A DNA stretch of 64,000 nucleotides from Sphingobacterium mizutaii (GCF_900187125.1 NZ_LT906468.1:372001-436000); one strand, 5' to 3'; positions 51,048 to 60,318 are shown, numbered from the stretch's first letter. The notes: generated from the letters alone by a model not told the origin. A program made the numbers and translations.

Positions 51048-53969
51048 ATGGAAGAGCAGTTAACCCTGCTTTCAGAACAACTAAGTGGTGAACTATATTG
51101 GGATGAAAAGATGCGTCTGTTGTATGCAACAGATGCGTCTGCTTATCGTGAGTTGCCACTTGCAGTAGCTTACCCCAAAGATAAGCAAGACCTTCTTTTG
51201 CTTATTAAATTTGCCCGAGAACAAAAGACTTCATTGATTCCAAGGACTGCAGGGACCTCGTTGGCAGGACAGGTCGTGGGAGCTGGAATCGTGGTGGATG
51301 TCTCTAAGTATTTTACCGAGATACTGGAGGTCAATCCAGAAGAATCTTGGGTACGGGTTCAGCCGGGTGTAATCCGCGATGAACTGAACCTTTTCTTAAA
51401 ACCATATAAATTATATTTTGGCCCCGAGACCTCCACGGCAAACCGTGCTATGATTGGCGGTATGGTTGGAAATAATTCATGTGGGTCCAATTCATTGATA
51501 TATGGAAGTGCACGAGAGCATACGCTGGAGGTCGAGGCCTTGCTGAGCGATGGCACTGAAGTAACGTTCAAAGCGTTGAGCTTTGAAGAGTTTGATAGGA
51601 AATGTAATCAACCCGATTTAGAAGGGCGGCTCTATCATGACATCCGCAGTATGCTGGGGAACTATCATAATCAGGAGCAAATCCGTGAGAACTTTCCAAA
51701 GCCTTCCATCCATCGTAGGAATACGGGCTATGCTGTTGATATGCTTCTGGAAACCGATCCTTTTACGGCAGGGAAAGAACCTTTTAATTTCTGTAAACTG
51801 ATCTGTGGTTCGGAAGGTACTCTAGCATTCATTACTGAAATAAAAGTACATGCCAATCCATTGCCGGTAAATCCAAGTGGGTTGCTTTGCGTTCATTTTA
51901 ATTCTTTGGAAGATGCCCTAAAGGGTAATCTTATCGTGTTGAAGCATCATCCATTGGTCAGTGAACTGATGGATAAATATATATTGGAATGTACGAAGAG
52001 TAATCTGGAGCAGTCCAAGAACCGCTTTTTTGTGGAAGGTGATCCTGAAGCAATCTTAATAGCGGAGTATGACGGGGAAGATCAAGAGGCAATCCTGAGC
52101 AAGGTAAAGGCTGTTGAAGAGGATCTTTTGGCCCATGGCCTGGGTTATCACTTCCCATTGGTATTGGGAGATGATAAGAAGAAGGTTTGGAACCTTCGGA
52201 AAGCCGGATTGGGCTTATTGAGCAATGTACCAGGGGATGAGAAGCCCGTTGCGGTGATAGAAGATACCGCCGTTGATGTGGAGGATCTACCTGCCTATAT
52301 CAAGGATTTCAATGAGATCTTAACGAAGTACAATCTATATGCGGTTCATTATGCCCATGCGGCAACAGGCGAACTGCACCTACGGCCTATAATCAACCTG
52401 AAGACCGAAGAAGGTAATCAGTTGTTTCGTGAAATAGCTCTTGAGATTGCTCATTTGGTTAAGAAGTATCATGGCTCATTGAGTGGAGAACATGGTGATG
52501 GGCGCTTGCGTGGAGAGTTTATTCCGCTGATGATCGGAGATCATAATTATCAATTGCTAAAAGAAATTAAAAAAACCTGGGACCCTGAAGGGATCTTTAA
52601 CCCTGGGAAGATAGTGGATACTCCTTCGATGAATAGTTCCTTGCGATATAAGCCTGGGCAAACTAATCGAGAGATCAAGACCGTATTCAGGTATAAGGGG
52701 CAGACTATCTTACAGCATGCTGAACAGTGCAATGGTTCCGGTGACTGTAGAAAGTCGCATTTGTCGGGAGGTACGATGTGTCCTTCCTATATGGCCACAA
52801 AGGATGAAAAGGATACGACCAGAGCGAGAGCCAACATTCTGCGCGAAATGCTGACCAATTCGGAGAAGGCAAATCCTTTTGACCATGAGGAAATCAAAGA
52901 GGTCATGGACCTTTGCATCAGCTGTAAAGGTTGTAAATCTGAATGTCCATCCAGCGTTGATATGGCTAAGTTGAAGGCCGAATTCCTTCAGGCTTACTAC
53001 GATAGCCACGGTATTCCATTCCGCTCTAGAATGATAGCTCATGTGGATACTTTAACGCAGTTGATGCAGCCAATATCAGGTCTGTATAATTGGGTTGTGG
53101 AGTCAAAACTGACTTCAGGTCTAGTGAAGAATGTTCTAGGCTTTGCTCCTGAAAGGCATATCCCTAAAATTGCTTCGAAGACCTTAAGGAAATGGTTCCA
53201 AGGGAAGGATAAACCTTTTTCTGGACATAAAGAACCGATCAAATCCGTTTACTTTTTCTGTGATGAGTTTACCAATTTCAATGATGTTGAGATTGGCAAG
53301 AAAGCCATCATCCTATTAGAGAAGTTAGGCTATGAGGTGTTGATGGTGCCGCATGCGTTTTCAGGTAGAGCTCTATTGTCGAAAGGCCTGCTCCGTGAAG
53401 CCAAGAAATTAGCGAATAAGAATGTGGAGACCTTCCGTGGCAGGTTGAATTCAAACACTAAGCTGGTGTCAGTGGAACCATCGACTATCTTGACCTTTAG
53501 GGATGAGTATGTCGACCTTGTGGATGAACATTTGATCGCTGATGCGGAAAGGATTGCGCCATTTGCATTGACAATCGAAGAGTTTATTTGGGAAGAATAT
53601 ATGGTTGGTAATATTTCATCTAACCAGTTTGTCTCGAAGGAAGAAAACATTCTTTTGCATGGACATTGCCAGCAAAAAGCATGGGGATTGTCACCCATTG
53701 TTTCAAAGATCTTGGAAATCCCTGCAAATTATAAGGTCAAGGAGATTCCTTCTGGTTGCTGCGGTATGGCAGGCTCATTTGGTTATGAGAAGGAGCATTA
53801 TGCGTTATCGATTAAGATAGGCGAATTGGTGCTGTTTCCAGCAGTTCGTGGAAAGTCTGAGAATACCTTGGTTGCGGCTCCTGGAGCAAGTTGTAGACAT
53901 CAGATCATGGATGGTACGGGAACTGGAGCGCTTCATCCGGTAGAGATCTTATTTAATGCACTTAAATAG
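51048..53969 (+). CDS. FAD-linked oxidase / Fe-S protein, D-2-hydroxyglutarate dehydrogenase-like (YdiJ family)
   Basis: Large fused oxidoreductase of 973 residues. The FAD_binding_4 domain (~40-180) has PRTAGTSLAGQVVGAGIVVDV and MIGGMVGNNSCGSNSLIYG. The FAD-oxidase C-terminal domain (~200-540) ends with SGEHGDGRLRGEFIP. Two Fe-S clusters are indicated by CNGSGDCRKS and CISCKGCKSECPSSVD (~565-650). The C-terminal CCG domain has HGHCQQKAWG and SGCCGMAGSFGYE. The order matches YdiJ/D2HGDH proteins that oxidise D-2-hydroxyglutarate to 2-oxoglutarate and pass electrons to an acceptor. It is translationally close to the HglS-like gene, giving a two-gene route from 2-oxoadipate to 2-oxoglutarate. 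Confidence 0.88.
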   Translation: MEEQLTLLSEQLSGELYWDEKMRLLYATDASAYRELPLAVAYPKDKQDLLLLIKFAREQKTSLIPRTAGTSLAGQVVGAGIVVDVSKYFTEILEVNPEESWVRVQPGVIRDELNLFLKPYKLYFGPETSTANRAMIGGMVGNNSCGSNSLIYGSAREHTLEVEALLSDGTEVTFKALSFEEFDRKCNQPDLEGRLYHDIRSMLGNYHNQEQIRENFPKPSIHRRNTGYAVDMLLETDPFTAGKEPFNFCKLICGSEGTLAFITEIKVHANPLPVNPSGLLCVHFNSLEDALKGNLIVLKHHPLVSELMDKYILECTKSNLEQSKNRFFVEGDPEAILIAEYDGEDQEAILSKVKAVEEDLLAHGLGYHFPLVLGDDKKKVWNLRKAGLGLLSNVPGDEKPVAVIEDTAVDVEDLPAYIKDFNEILTKYNLYAVHYAHAATGELHLRPIINLKTEEGNQLFREIALEIAHLVKKYHGSLSGEHGDGRLRGEFIPLMIGDHNYQLLKEIKKTWDPEGIFNPGKIVDTPSMNSSLRYKPGQTNREIKTVFRYKGQTILQHAEQCNGSGDCRKSHLSGGTMCPSYMATKDEKDTTRARANILREMLTNSEKANPFDHEEIKEVMDLCISCKGCKSECPSSVDMAKLKAEFLQAYYDSHGIPFRSRMIAHVDTLTQLMQPISGLYNWVVESKLTSGLVKNVLGFAPERHIPKIASKTLRKWFQGKDKPFSGHKEPIKSVYFFCDEFTNFNDVEIGKKAIILLEKLGYEVLMVPHAFSGRALLSKGLLREAKKLANKNVETFRGRLNSNTKLVSVEPSTILTFRDEYVDLVDEHLIADAERIAPFALTIEEFIWEEYMVGNISSNQFVSKEENILLHGHCQQKAWGLSPIVSKILEIPANYKVKEIPSGCCGMAGSFGYEKEHYALSIKIGELVLFPAVRGKSENTLVAAPGASCRHQIMDGTGTGALHPVEILFNALK

Positions 53970-53988
53970 AGAAACCTGGAGTTGCTAT

Positions 53989-54034
53989 AAAAGAGAAAGC
54001 GGAGGTCGATAACACGGCCTCCGCTTTCTCTTTT
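53989..54034. terminator. Bidirectional terminator after the FAD/Fe-S oxidoreductase
   Basis: AAAAGAGAAAGCGGAGG (53989-54005) and its exact complement (54018-54034) form a 17-bp stem. A- and T-rich ends allow termination from both converging genes. Confidence 0.92.
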
Positions 54035-54045
54035 AAAATAATTCT

Positions 54046-54891
54046 TTATTTCTTAGCTGCTTCTAGCGCTTGAGTATTCAATTTCACATACTCTTGGTTG
54101 TTGCTCGCTTTTGCAATCGCTAAGCCTTCTTCAGCAGCTTTGATCGCTCCTGCTTTGTCGCCAGCTTTCGCCAAAACAATTGATTTCCAATATTTGATAT
54201 GTGGCGCTTTGGTGTTTCCTTTGTCAGCTTCTTTCATCCAAGCTACAGTCTTCTGCATATCAATATCATTGCTGAAATAGTACATAGCCGCTTGGAAGTA
54301 AGGTTTCTTATCACCTTTCATGGCTTCTTCGATGTCAGCCATGATCTCTTCTTTTTGATCTACAGCGATATTGAAAGAAACTTTTGTTTTTTCCCAGCTT
54401 AATGAAAGATCTAATGATTGCTCATGTACATCATCAAATTCAATGGTGAAAGTCTCAACTGGACTTTCTAATGTAGTAGGTTTTACTTTAACGCGCAGGA
54501 CGTCATCTTCAGCATTGTAGGTATAAGCACCCCACTGTTTTGCATTCGTATTGAAAACAATCGTCCATTCCTCTTTTCCTGGGATGGTAAATAAAGCATA
54601 GGTACCAGCTTCTAGTTTTTTACCTTCAATCATAACCTCTGATTGGAATGTGATATTGGTCGCATCATTTGCACCCGTACGCCATATTTGATCATAAGGA
54701 ACTAGATCTCCAAAAATAACACGTCCTTTAGCACTTGGGCGCTGATAAACCACACTAATCTGTTCGGTTCCCAAATCCTGTAGGATAAACTGGGTACTAC
54801 TTGGTTGAGGCAGCTTTAATTGTGCTTCAGCTTGTGAAGCCGTCAATACAAGCCCTGCCGCAACAAGGATACTTAATGCTAATTTTTTCAT
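54046..54891 (-). CDS. DUF2911 domain-containing exported protein
   Basis: Exported protein of 281 residues with signal peptide MKKLALSILVAAGLVLTASQAEAQ; an ATG two codons upstream is the alternative. The DUF2911 beta domain (~25-185) has ISVVYQRPSAKGRVIFG, DQIWRTGANDATNITFQ, LEAGTYALFTIPGKEEWTIVFN and SLSWEKTKVSF. The C-terminal part is helical and TPR-like, with AMYYFSNDIDMQKTVAWMKEA and AGDKAGAIKAAEEGLAIAK. The function of the family is unknown. It lies upstream of the sugar porter gene's terminator and is separate from it. Confidence 0.9.
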   Translation of the reverse strand: MKKLALSILVAAGLVLTASQAEAQLKLPQPSSTQFILQDLGTEQISVVYQRPSAKGRVIFGDLVPYDQIWRTGANDATNITFQSEVMIEGKKLEAGTYALFTIPGKEEWTIVFNTNAKQWGAYTYNAEDDVLRVKVKPTTLESPVETFTIEFDDVHEQSLDLSLSWEKTKVSFNIAVDQKEEIMADIEEAMKGDKKPYFQAAMYYFSNDIDMQKTVAWMKEADKGNTKAPHIKYWKSIVLAKAGDKAGAIKAAEEGLAIAKASNNQEYVKLNTQALEAAKK

Positions 54892-54930
54892 AATCATTTT
54901 AATAGAATATTCGAAGATAAGAAAAACTTC

Positions 54931-54964
54931 AAAAAAACAATGGAGTTAGTACACTAACTCCATT
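54931..54964 (-). terminator. Terminator after the sugar MFS transporter
   Basis: AATGGAGTTAGT (54939-54950) pairs with ACTAACTCCATT (54953-54964). On the minus strand seven T follow. Confidence 0.88.
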
Positions 54965-54977
54965 GCCTTGCTTAATT

Positions 54978-56252
54978 TTAAGCATGTGTCTTTTTCCTGA
55001 CCTTGTGCCCTGAAACGGCATAGTACAGGATATATAGATAACAAGGTAAAGCGATCCAATAGGCTTGGTGAGCACCTACAGAATGCGATAATGCACCATA
55101 TAATAATGGGATAACAGCACCACCGGCGATACCCATAACCAAGATACCTGATGCAGCACTGGTGAATTTTCCTACTCCTTTTAAAGCCAATGGCCAAATA
55201 GCAGGCCACACCAATGAATTAGCTAGACCTAATAAACCTACCAATGTTAATGATACCATCCCGTCAGTGAAAATAATTCCTACAGTCAAGATGATGCCTA
55301 AGATAGCACAAGATTTCAAGGCTGTCTCTTGAGAAAGGTATTTAGGGATGGCAATGATTCCGATGATATATCCGACAACCATTGATCCCATGGTAAATGC
55401 CGTAAAGAATTTTGCTGTATTCAATGGAATACCTAAGAAAGTACCATAAGCAATAATCGTATCACCTGCTAAAACTTCTACACCTACGTATGCAAATAAT
55501 GCGATAAACCCTAATAATACGTGCGGAAAATCAAATATGGATTGTTTGGATTCCGTTAGGTTATGGTGCTCAGCATCCTCTTCCTCATCACCTTTTACCT
55601 CTGGTAAATTAGATTTTGAGATCCAAAACCCTAACAATATCAACACTACCACGATTCCTATGTATGGGTTAACAACTTGGAGAGCAATTTTATCTAATGC
55701 TATGCTGGTTTCTTCCGGACTCATGCTTGCCAATTGATTCTTCACTTTATCCGCTTCATCCAGTTTAAGGAAATATCCAAGAATGATTGGTGCTAAAGCA
55801 CCTGCAAATTTATTACAGATTCCCATGATACTAATCCGTTTGGCTGCTGTTTCCACAGGTCCAAGGATCGTAATATATGGGTTGGATGCTGTTTGTAGGA
55901 TGGCTAATCCACCTCCCATAACGAACAATCCTAATAAGAATAGTATGTATGTTCTAGAATAAGCTGCTGGAATAAACAATAAGGCACCTACTGCCATGAT
56001 CCCTAAGGATACAGCCATTCCGTTTTTGAAACCAAATTTATTCAATACCCATGTAGATACCGGTGCCATCACCAAGTAAGCAATGTAAAAAGCAAAGGTC
56101 ACAAAGTAAGATTGCACCTCAGTCAGTTCACAAGCAATTCTTAAATAGGGGATTAATAGAGAGTTTAACCAGGTCGCAAAACCAAAGATAAAAAACAAGG
56201 ATCCAATGATGATCATTGGCCCTACGGTCGATTGATTATTTTGATTACTCAT
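54978..56252 (-). CDS. Sugar MFS transporter, FucP/GluP type
   Basis: Inner-membrane proton symporter of 424 residues with 12 predicted helices in two halves and a central charged loop (~KGDEEEDAEHHN). FFIFGFATWLNSLLIPYLR, FYIAYLVMAPVSTWVLNKFGFK and GGGLAILQTASNPYITILGP are signatures of the FucP/GluP branch (fucose, glucose/galactose, N-acetylglucosamine porters). NSLVWPAIWPLALKGVGKFTSAASGILVM is the matching segment in the second half. A palindrome TGCAATCGATTGCT-type lies ~80 bases upstream and an AAAACGCAAAA word beside it, so it may be controlled by a LacI-like regulator. The sugar is not known. Confidence 0.9.
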   Translation of the reverse strand: MSNQNNQSTVGPMIIIGSLFFIFGFATWLNSLLIPYLRIACELTEVQSYFVTFAFYIAYLVMAPVSTWVLNKFGFKNGMAVSLGIMAVGALLFIPAAYSRTYILFLLGLFVMGGGLAILQTASNPYITILGPVETAAKRISIMGICNKFAGALAPIILGYFLKLDEADKVKNQLASMSPEETSIALDKIALQVVNPYIGIVVVLILLGFWISKSNLPEVKGDEEEDAEHHNLTESKQSIFDFPHVLLGFIALFAYVGVEVLAGDTIIAYGTFLGIPLNTAKFFTAFTMGSMVVGYIIGIIAIPKYLSQETALKSCAILGIILTVGIIFTDGMVSLTLVGLLGLANSLVWPAIWPLALKGVGKFTSAASGILVMGIAGGAVIPLLYGALSHSVGAHQAYWIALPCYLYILYYAVSGHKVRKKTHA

Positions 56253-56314
56253 AAATTTGATTTACAAATTAATAATAAGGTAGCTACAAGGCTAATAAAA
56301 TAATTCGGTATTTT

Positions 56315-56325
56315 AAAACGCAAAA
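56315..56325 (-). promoter_or_regulatory. TTTTGCGTTTT word upstream of the sugar porter
   Basis: On the minus strand this 11-base word equals the core of the motif before namZ and murQ (22938-22948, 34174-34184). It is about 65 bases before the porter start. Confidence 0.3.
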
Positions 56326-56330
56326 TAACA

Positions 56331-56344
56331 AGCAATCGATTGCA
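56331..56344 (-). promoter_or_regulatory. Putative LacI-type operator of the sugar porter
   Basis: GCAATCGATTGC at 56332-56343 is a perfect 12-bp palindrome with a central CG, as in LacI-family operators. It is about 80 bases upstream of the porter ATG. No LacI gene is in the window. Confidence 0.4.
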
Positions 56345-56419
56345 TTTGGAAGAAAAAATCCATTTATTCCACTGCGTCAAGAGTCTAGGAAGTCAGGGCA
56401 GAAGATTTTTTAGTTAATA

Positions 56420-56447
56420 AAAAAGAGACATTAAGCTAATGTCTCTT
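56420..56447 (-). terminator. Terminator after the hotdog/DinB/kinase operon
   Basis: AAGAGACATTA (56423-56433) pairs with TAATGTCTCTT (56437-56447) around a three-base loop, and a T-run follows on the minus strand. Confidence 0.88.
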
Positions 56448-56522
56448 CTAAAAACCTAAACCGTATCATAAAACCATATCGCTATGATACAGGCTCAACA
56501 GATGTTGGAACAAATTGTTTTT

Positions 56523-56948
56523 TTAGGCTGTTGGTTTTTTTATCACAGCAATGGTAAGCCTTGAAATGCATACCAGCTGATTACGTTCGTTGTGAATTTG
56601 GATGTCCCATACATGGGTAGTCTTTCCGATATGGTAAGCTTTGCAGGTTGCGCGAACCAAACCTTTCGTTACTGGTCTGATATGGTTGGCATTGATCTCC
56701 AATCCTACACCAGCCCATTCGTTGGAATCGATGACCATATTGGAAGCTATGCTACCAACTGATTCTGCCAATACACAGGAGGCACCGCCATGCAATAGGC
56801 CATAGGGCTGTTTTACTTTTTCGGTTACTGGCATTTCGGCCACAAGGCAGTCCGGAGTGATGGAAACGACCTTGATGTCCAAGAAACCAGTCATATTGAT
56901 GGCGAAGAGGCCATTAATTTCTTCTAGACTATATTCTCTATACCACAT
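56523..56948 (-). CDS. PaaI-family hotdog thioesterase
   Basis: Acyl-CoA thioesterase of 141 residues with a hotdog fold. PYGLLHGGASCVLAESVGSIASN carries the HGG motif and catalytic Glu/Asp region of the PaaI/MenI group. GLEINANHIRPVTKGLVRA and WDIQIHNERNQLVCISRLTIAV are the other conserved blocks. MenI-like members hydrolyse 1,4-dihydroxy-2-naphthoyl-CoA in menaquinone synthesis, but this cannot be told from sequence alone. It is the last gene of a tight operon and overlaps the DinB gene by 11 bases. Confidence 0.9.
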   Translation of the reverse strand: MWYREYSLEEINGLFAINMTGFLDIKVVSITPDCLVAEMPVTEKVKQPYGLLHGGASCVLAESVGSIASNMVIDSNEWAGVGLEINANHIRPVTKGLVRATCKAYHIGKTTHVWDIQIHNERNQLVCISRLTIAVIKKPTA

Positions 56949-57474
56949 TGTTGTTCAAATTTTGATCTTTTAGATAACGGGATTTCAATAAAGTAACATG
57001 GTGGTTTAGGTGTCCTGCAATAATGTATAAGAAGGCTCTCACACTGATCAAGCGATCCGAAGCCATTCCTTTTCTATTTAGTTCTGTGTCATCAAAGGAG
57101 TTGAACAGGAACATGTTTGCTTTTCGAAGGTGGACAAATTCTTCAGAGATCTCTTTTAGTTTTCTTTCGTTATGTCTACCATTGGCAACGAATTCGTCCT
57201 GCTCAAAAGATGCCAATGCGGTCATATCATTGCGGGCGAACCTCAGGGCCCTGTAGGTCATGATCCGTTCTGCATCTAGGATATGGCAAAGCACTTCTTT
57301 GATGGTCCATTTCCCTTCGGCATAAGTAAAAGTGCCCAATTCTTCCGGGATACTCGCAATAAATTCAGGAAAAGATTCGATTTGTTCGTTCAATTCTTCC
57401 ATAACGTCGCCAGTAATGGTTTCGATATAGTCATTGAAAATCGCTGGGTATTCGTCAGATTTGAGTTGGTTCAT
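56938..57474 (-). CDS. DinB family protein
   Basis: Four-helix-bundle protein of 178 residues of the DinB/YfiT superfamily. The metal-binding His residues are in EVLCHILDAER and IAGHLNHHV, giving the His triad of the fold. KWTIKEVLCHILDAERI is typical. Members include thiol transferases and metal-dependent hydrolases; the role here is unknown. The gene overlaps the histidine kinase at its 5' end by 20 bases and the hotdog gene at its 3' end by 11, so all three are translationally linked. Confidence 0.9.
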   Translation of the reverse strand: MNQLKSDEYPAIFNDYIETITGDVMEELNEQIESFPEFIASIPEELGTFTYAEGKWTIKEVLCHILDAERIMTYRALRFARNDMTALASFEQDEFVANGRHNERKLKEISEEFVHLRKANMFLFNSFDDTELNRKGMASDRLISVRAFLYIIAGHLNHHVTLLKSRYLKDQNLNNNVV

Positions 57475-58687
57475 AGCGTAAATTACTTTTTAATACAATT
57501 CTAAATGTTGTACCTTTTCCTAATTCAGATTCTTTAACAAAAATTTGTCCTCGATGATAATATACCATCCTCTTGGTGAGACTTAAGCCTAATCCCCAGC
57601 CTCGTTGTCTGGTGGTATATCCTGGTTGGAAAATGGTTTCCCAATTTGATCTCGGGATTCCCTTTCCTGTATCACTAATGTCTATAAAAATTTCTTCTTT
57701 TGCAATGTTTTCCGAAATGTTGACCGTGATTTTTCCTTCTCCTTCAATGGCATTTACAGCATTCTTCAGTAAGTTTTCGATGATCCAGTCAAATACCTGT
57801 ACATTCAATTTGGCTTCCACCTGTTGGTCTCCAGTTAGCTCAAATGATATCCTTTTACTGGTCCGTACCTTGAAATAATTCACGTAATCTTCTACAATCT
57901 TAAAGATGACATGGTTTGATAATGAGGGAGTTGATCCGATCTTGGAAAAACGGTCTGCTACGATTTCCAGTCGCTGCACATCCCTTTCCATTTCGTCCAA
58001 TAGGGAGTTGTCCTTTCCTTGGTAGGTTATCCTGGCCAGTTCCAGCCAACCCATCATGGAAGAAATAGGAGTACCTAGCTGATGGGCGGCTTCCTTCGCC
58101 ATACCCACCCAGACTAAATTCTGTTCTGAATCCCGAATAGAATTAAATACGGTATAGGCAACAATCAGGAAAACAGCAATCAAGGATAGTTGTATATAAG
58201 GGAAAATCCTCAATTGGCTCAGCGCTTTGGAATCATGGTAGTATACGAGCCACTTCTCGCCGGTATCCAAGGAAATATGGATTGGCGGATGTGCTTTTTT
58301 CATTTTCTCTAATTGCTTTTCGAAGTAAGGAGGATCATAGACCAAGGAAATCGACGAATCCTGAGCGGAGGGATGGATATTGGTCTTTGTGCTATCCAGG
58401 TCTCTCCAGAAAATGATTTCCCCAGATTCCTTGGTGATAATGGCAGGGAGGGAAAGACTGTCCCGCACGGCGTAGATAAAACTGATGAACTGATCGTCCA
58501 CATCGGGCATGGAAACAATACTTTGGGTGCTCATAGCCCAGACTTCCGCCTTGGTCCGCTCTGATTTTGAAAGGTTCTTGACTAAATAATTAGAATAAAG
58601 CAACGATGCAGCAGCAATTAATGCCGCAAATAAAAAAAGGAAAAACTTCCATTGTTGTTTATTGTACCGATAGGGATGTTGCTTCAT
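57455..58687 (-). CDS. Membrane sensor histidine kinase
   Basis: Sensor kinase of 410 residues with two membrane helices (~13-35, 163-183) around a periplasmic domain of ~125 residues. The H-box is AKEAAHQLGTPISSMMG with phosphoacceptor His202. The ATPase domain has the N-box NLLKNAVNAIEGEG, the G1 box DTGKGIPRSNW and the G2 box GWGLGLSLTKRMV. No HAMP is obvious. There is no response regulator next to it; its companions are DinB and a hotdog enzyme. The partner must be elsewhere, or it signals otherwise. It is divergent from gltX. Confidence 0.92.
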   Translation of the reverse strand: MKQHPYRYNKQQWKFFLFLFAALIAAASLLYSNYLVKNLSKSERTKAEVWAMSTQSIVSMPDVDDQFISFIYAVRDSLSLPAIITKESGEIIFWRDLDSTKTNIHPSAQDSSISLVYDPPYFEKQLEKMKKAHPPIHISLDTGEKWLVYYHDSKALSQLRIFPYIQLSLIAVFLIVAYTVFNSIRDSEQNLVWVGMAKEAAHQLGTPISSMMGWLELARITYQGKDNSLLDEMERDVQRLEIVADRFSKIGSTPSLSNHVIFKIVEDYVNYFKVRTSKRISFELTGDQQVEAKLNVQVFDWIIENLLKNAVNAIEGEGKITVNISENIAKEEIFIDISDTGKGIPRSNWETIFQPGYTTRQRGWGLGLSLTKRMVYYHRGQIFVKESELGKGTTFRIVLKSNLRYEPTQI

Positions 58688-58752
58688 AACTCTTCAATTC
58701 AACCAAATTAATCATTTTAAGATTGCTACGAGAAAGAAAAGTAATAATTGCT

Positions 58753-58760
58753 TAATTTTG
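58753..58760 (+). promoter_or_regulatory. Putative -7 box (TAATTTTG) of gltX
   Basis: TAATTTTG fits TANNTTTG and ends five bases before the chosen gltX ATG at 58766, which would give a very short leader. Confidence 0.45.
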
Positions 58761-58765
58761 TGTTT

Positions 58766-60295
58766 ATGAGTTCAGACAAAAAAGTAAGGGTCCGCTTTGC
58801 ACCTAGTCCTACAGGCGGATTACATTTAGGCGGCGTCCGTACCGCATTGTTCAATTATCTTTTCGCGAAACACCATAATGGCGAGTTCATCTTACGTATT
58901 GAAGATACCGATCAGACCCGTTTTGTGCCCGGTGCCGAAGAATATATTATGGAATGTTTAGCATGGTGTGGTTTGAATCCTGACGAAAGTCCTAACCAAC
59001 CCGGCAACTTTGGTCCTTACCGTCAAAGCGAACGTAAGCCTTCGTATAGGAAGTTTGCTGAAGAACTTGTGGAAAAAGGGTATGCGTATTATGCCTTTGA
59101 CACTGCTGAAGAACTAGAAGAACAGAGAAAGATACATCCTAACTTTCGCTATGCCCACGATAACCGCATGAGTTTAAGGAATTCCCTTTCCCTAGAGAAA
59201 GAGGAAACAGAACGCTTGTTGGCCGAGGGTGCTGCACATACCATCCGTATTAAGATGCCAGAAAACGAAGTAGTATCCTTTAATGATATGATTCGTGGTC
59301 GAGTGAGCTTTGAGACAAATCTTGTTGATGACAAGGTTTTGTTAAAAGCTGACGGTATGCCTACCTACCACCTAGCGGTTGTGGTTGATGATAGAGCCAT
59401 GGAGATTTCCCACATCTTTAGAGGTGAAGAGTGGTTGCCATCGGCGCCAGTACATATCTTATTATGGGAATACCTAGGTTGGAAAGATGAAATGCCTAAT
59501 TGGGCGCATCTTCCATTGATCTTGAAACCTGATGGAAATGGTAAATTAAGTAAACGCGATGGCGACCGTTTAGGATTCCCGGTTTATGCGATGAATTGGA
59601 ATGATCCTAAAACAGGTGATCTGACCACCGGATTCCGTGAAAGAGGCTTCCTTCCTGAGGCATTTGTCAATATGCTTGCGCTATTAGGTTGGAACGATGG
59701 GACCGAACAAGAGCTGTTTGATATGGATGAGCTGATCCAGAAATTCTCTGTGGAGCGTATCAGCAAGGCCGGTGCTAAATTCGACTTCGAAAAAGCGAAA
59801 TGGTACAACCAAGAATGGATTAAACGTGCTCCTAATACAGAACTTTTGTCAGAAGTGAAGGCAGTATTAGAGAAACATGCTGTTCAAACAGCGGAATATG
59901 GAGATGATTTTGTGGAAACTATTCTTGATTTAGTTAAAGAAAGATTAACTTACATAGAAGATTTTTGGGAGCAAGCGTCATTTTTCTTTCAAAAGCCAGC
60001 AAATTACGATATCGATGCAGTAAAACCTAAGTGGAATCAAGACAAGACATCTTTCTTTAACGAAGTAACCGATCTATTCAAAGATCAGTCCTCATGGGAT
60101 GCTGCAACACTTGAGCCTCTTTTCAAGCAAAAGATCGCGGACTCAGGGATGAAGATGGGTGAATTGATGATGCCATTCCGTATCATGTTGGTTGGAGGGA
60201 AATTCGGTCCTGATGTATTCAAGATTGCCGAGGTATTAGGCAAGGATGAAGTCATCGAGCGAATCCAGTTAGCTGTGCCAAAATTTCAAGACTAA
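58766..60295 (+). CDS. gltX: Glutamyl-tRNA synthetase
   Basis: Class I synthetase of 509 residues that charges tRNA-Glu. The ATG at 58766 (MSSDKKVRVRFAPSPTGG) was chosen; a TTG six codons upstream overlaps the promoter box. The HIGH motif is FAPSPTGGLHLGG, followed by LRIEDTDQTR. The KMSKS counterpart is GNGKLSKRDG. Zinc-site cysteines of some bacterial enzymes are not evident, as in other Bacteroidota. The C-terminal anticodon-binding helical domain (~340-509) includes GAKFDFEKAKWYNQEWI. A TIM-barrel lipoprotein gene follows after 23 bases. Confidence 0.96.
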   Translation: MSSDKKVRVRFAPSPTGGLHLGGVRTALFNYLFAKHHNGEFILRIEDTDQTRFVPGAEEYIMECLAWCGLNPDESPNQPGNFGPYRQSERKPSYRKFAEELVEKGYAYYAFDTAEELEEQRKIHPNFRYAHDNRMSLRNSLSLEKEETERLLAEGAAHTIRIKMPENEVVSFNDMIRGRVSFETNLVDDKVLLKADGMPTYHLAVVVDDRAMEISHIFRGEEWLPSAPVHILLWEYLGWKDEMPNWAHLPLILKPDGNGKLSKRDGDRLGFPVYAMNWNDPKTGDLTTGFRERGFLPEAFVNMLALLGWNDGTEQELFDMDELIQKFSVERISKAGAKFDFEKAKWYNQEWIKRAPNTELLSEVKAVLEKHAVQTAEYGDDFVETILDLVKERLTYIEDFWEQASFFFQKPANYDIDAVKPKWNQDKTSFFNEVTDLFKDQSSWDAATLEPLFKQKIADSGMKMGELMMPFRIMLVGGKFGPDVFKIAEVLGKDEVIERIQLAVPKFQD

Positions 60296-60318
60296 GAACT
60301 CAACTTAAATCAAATTAT

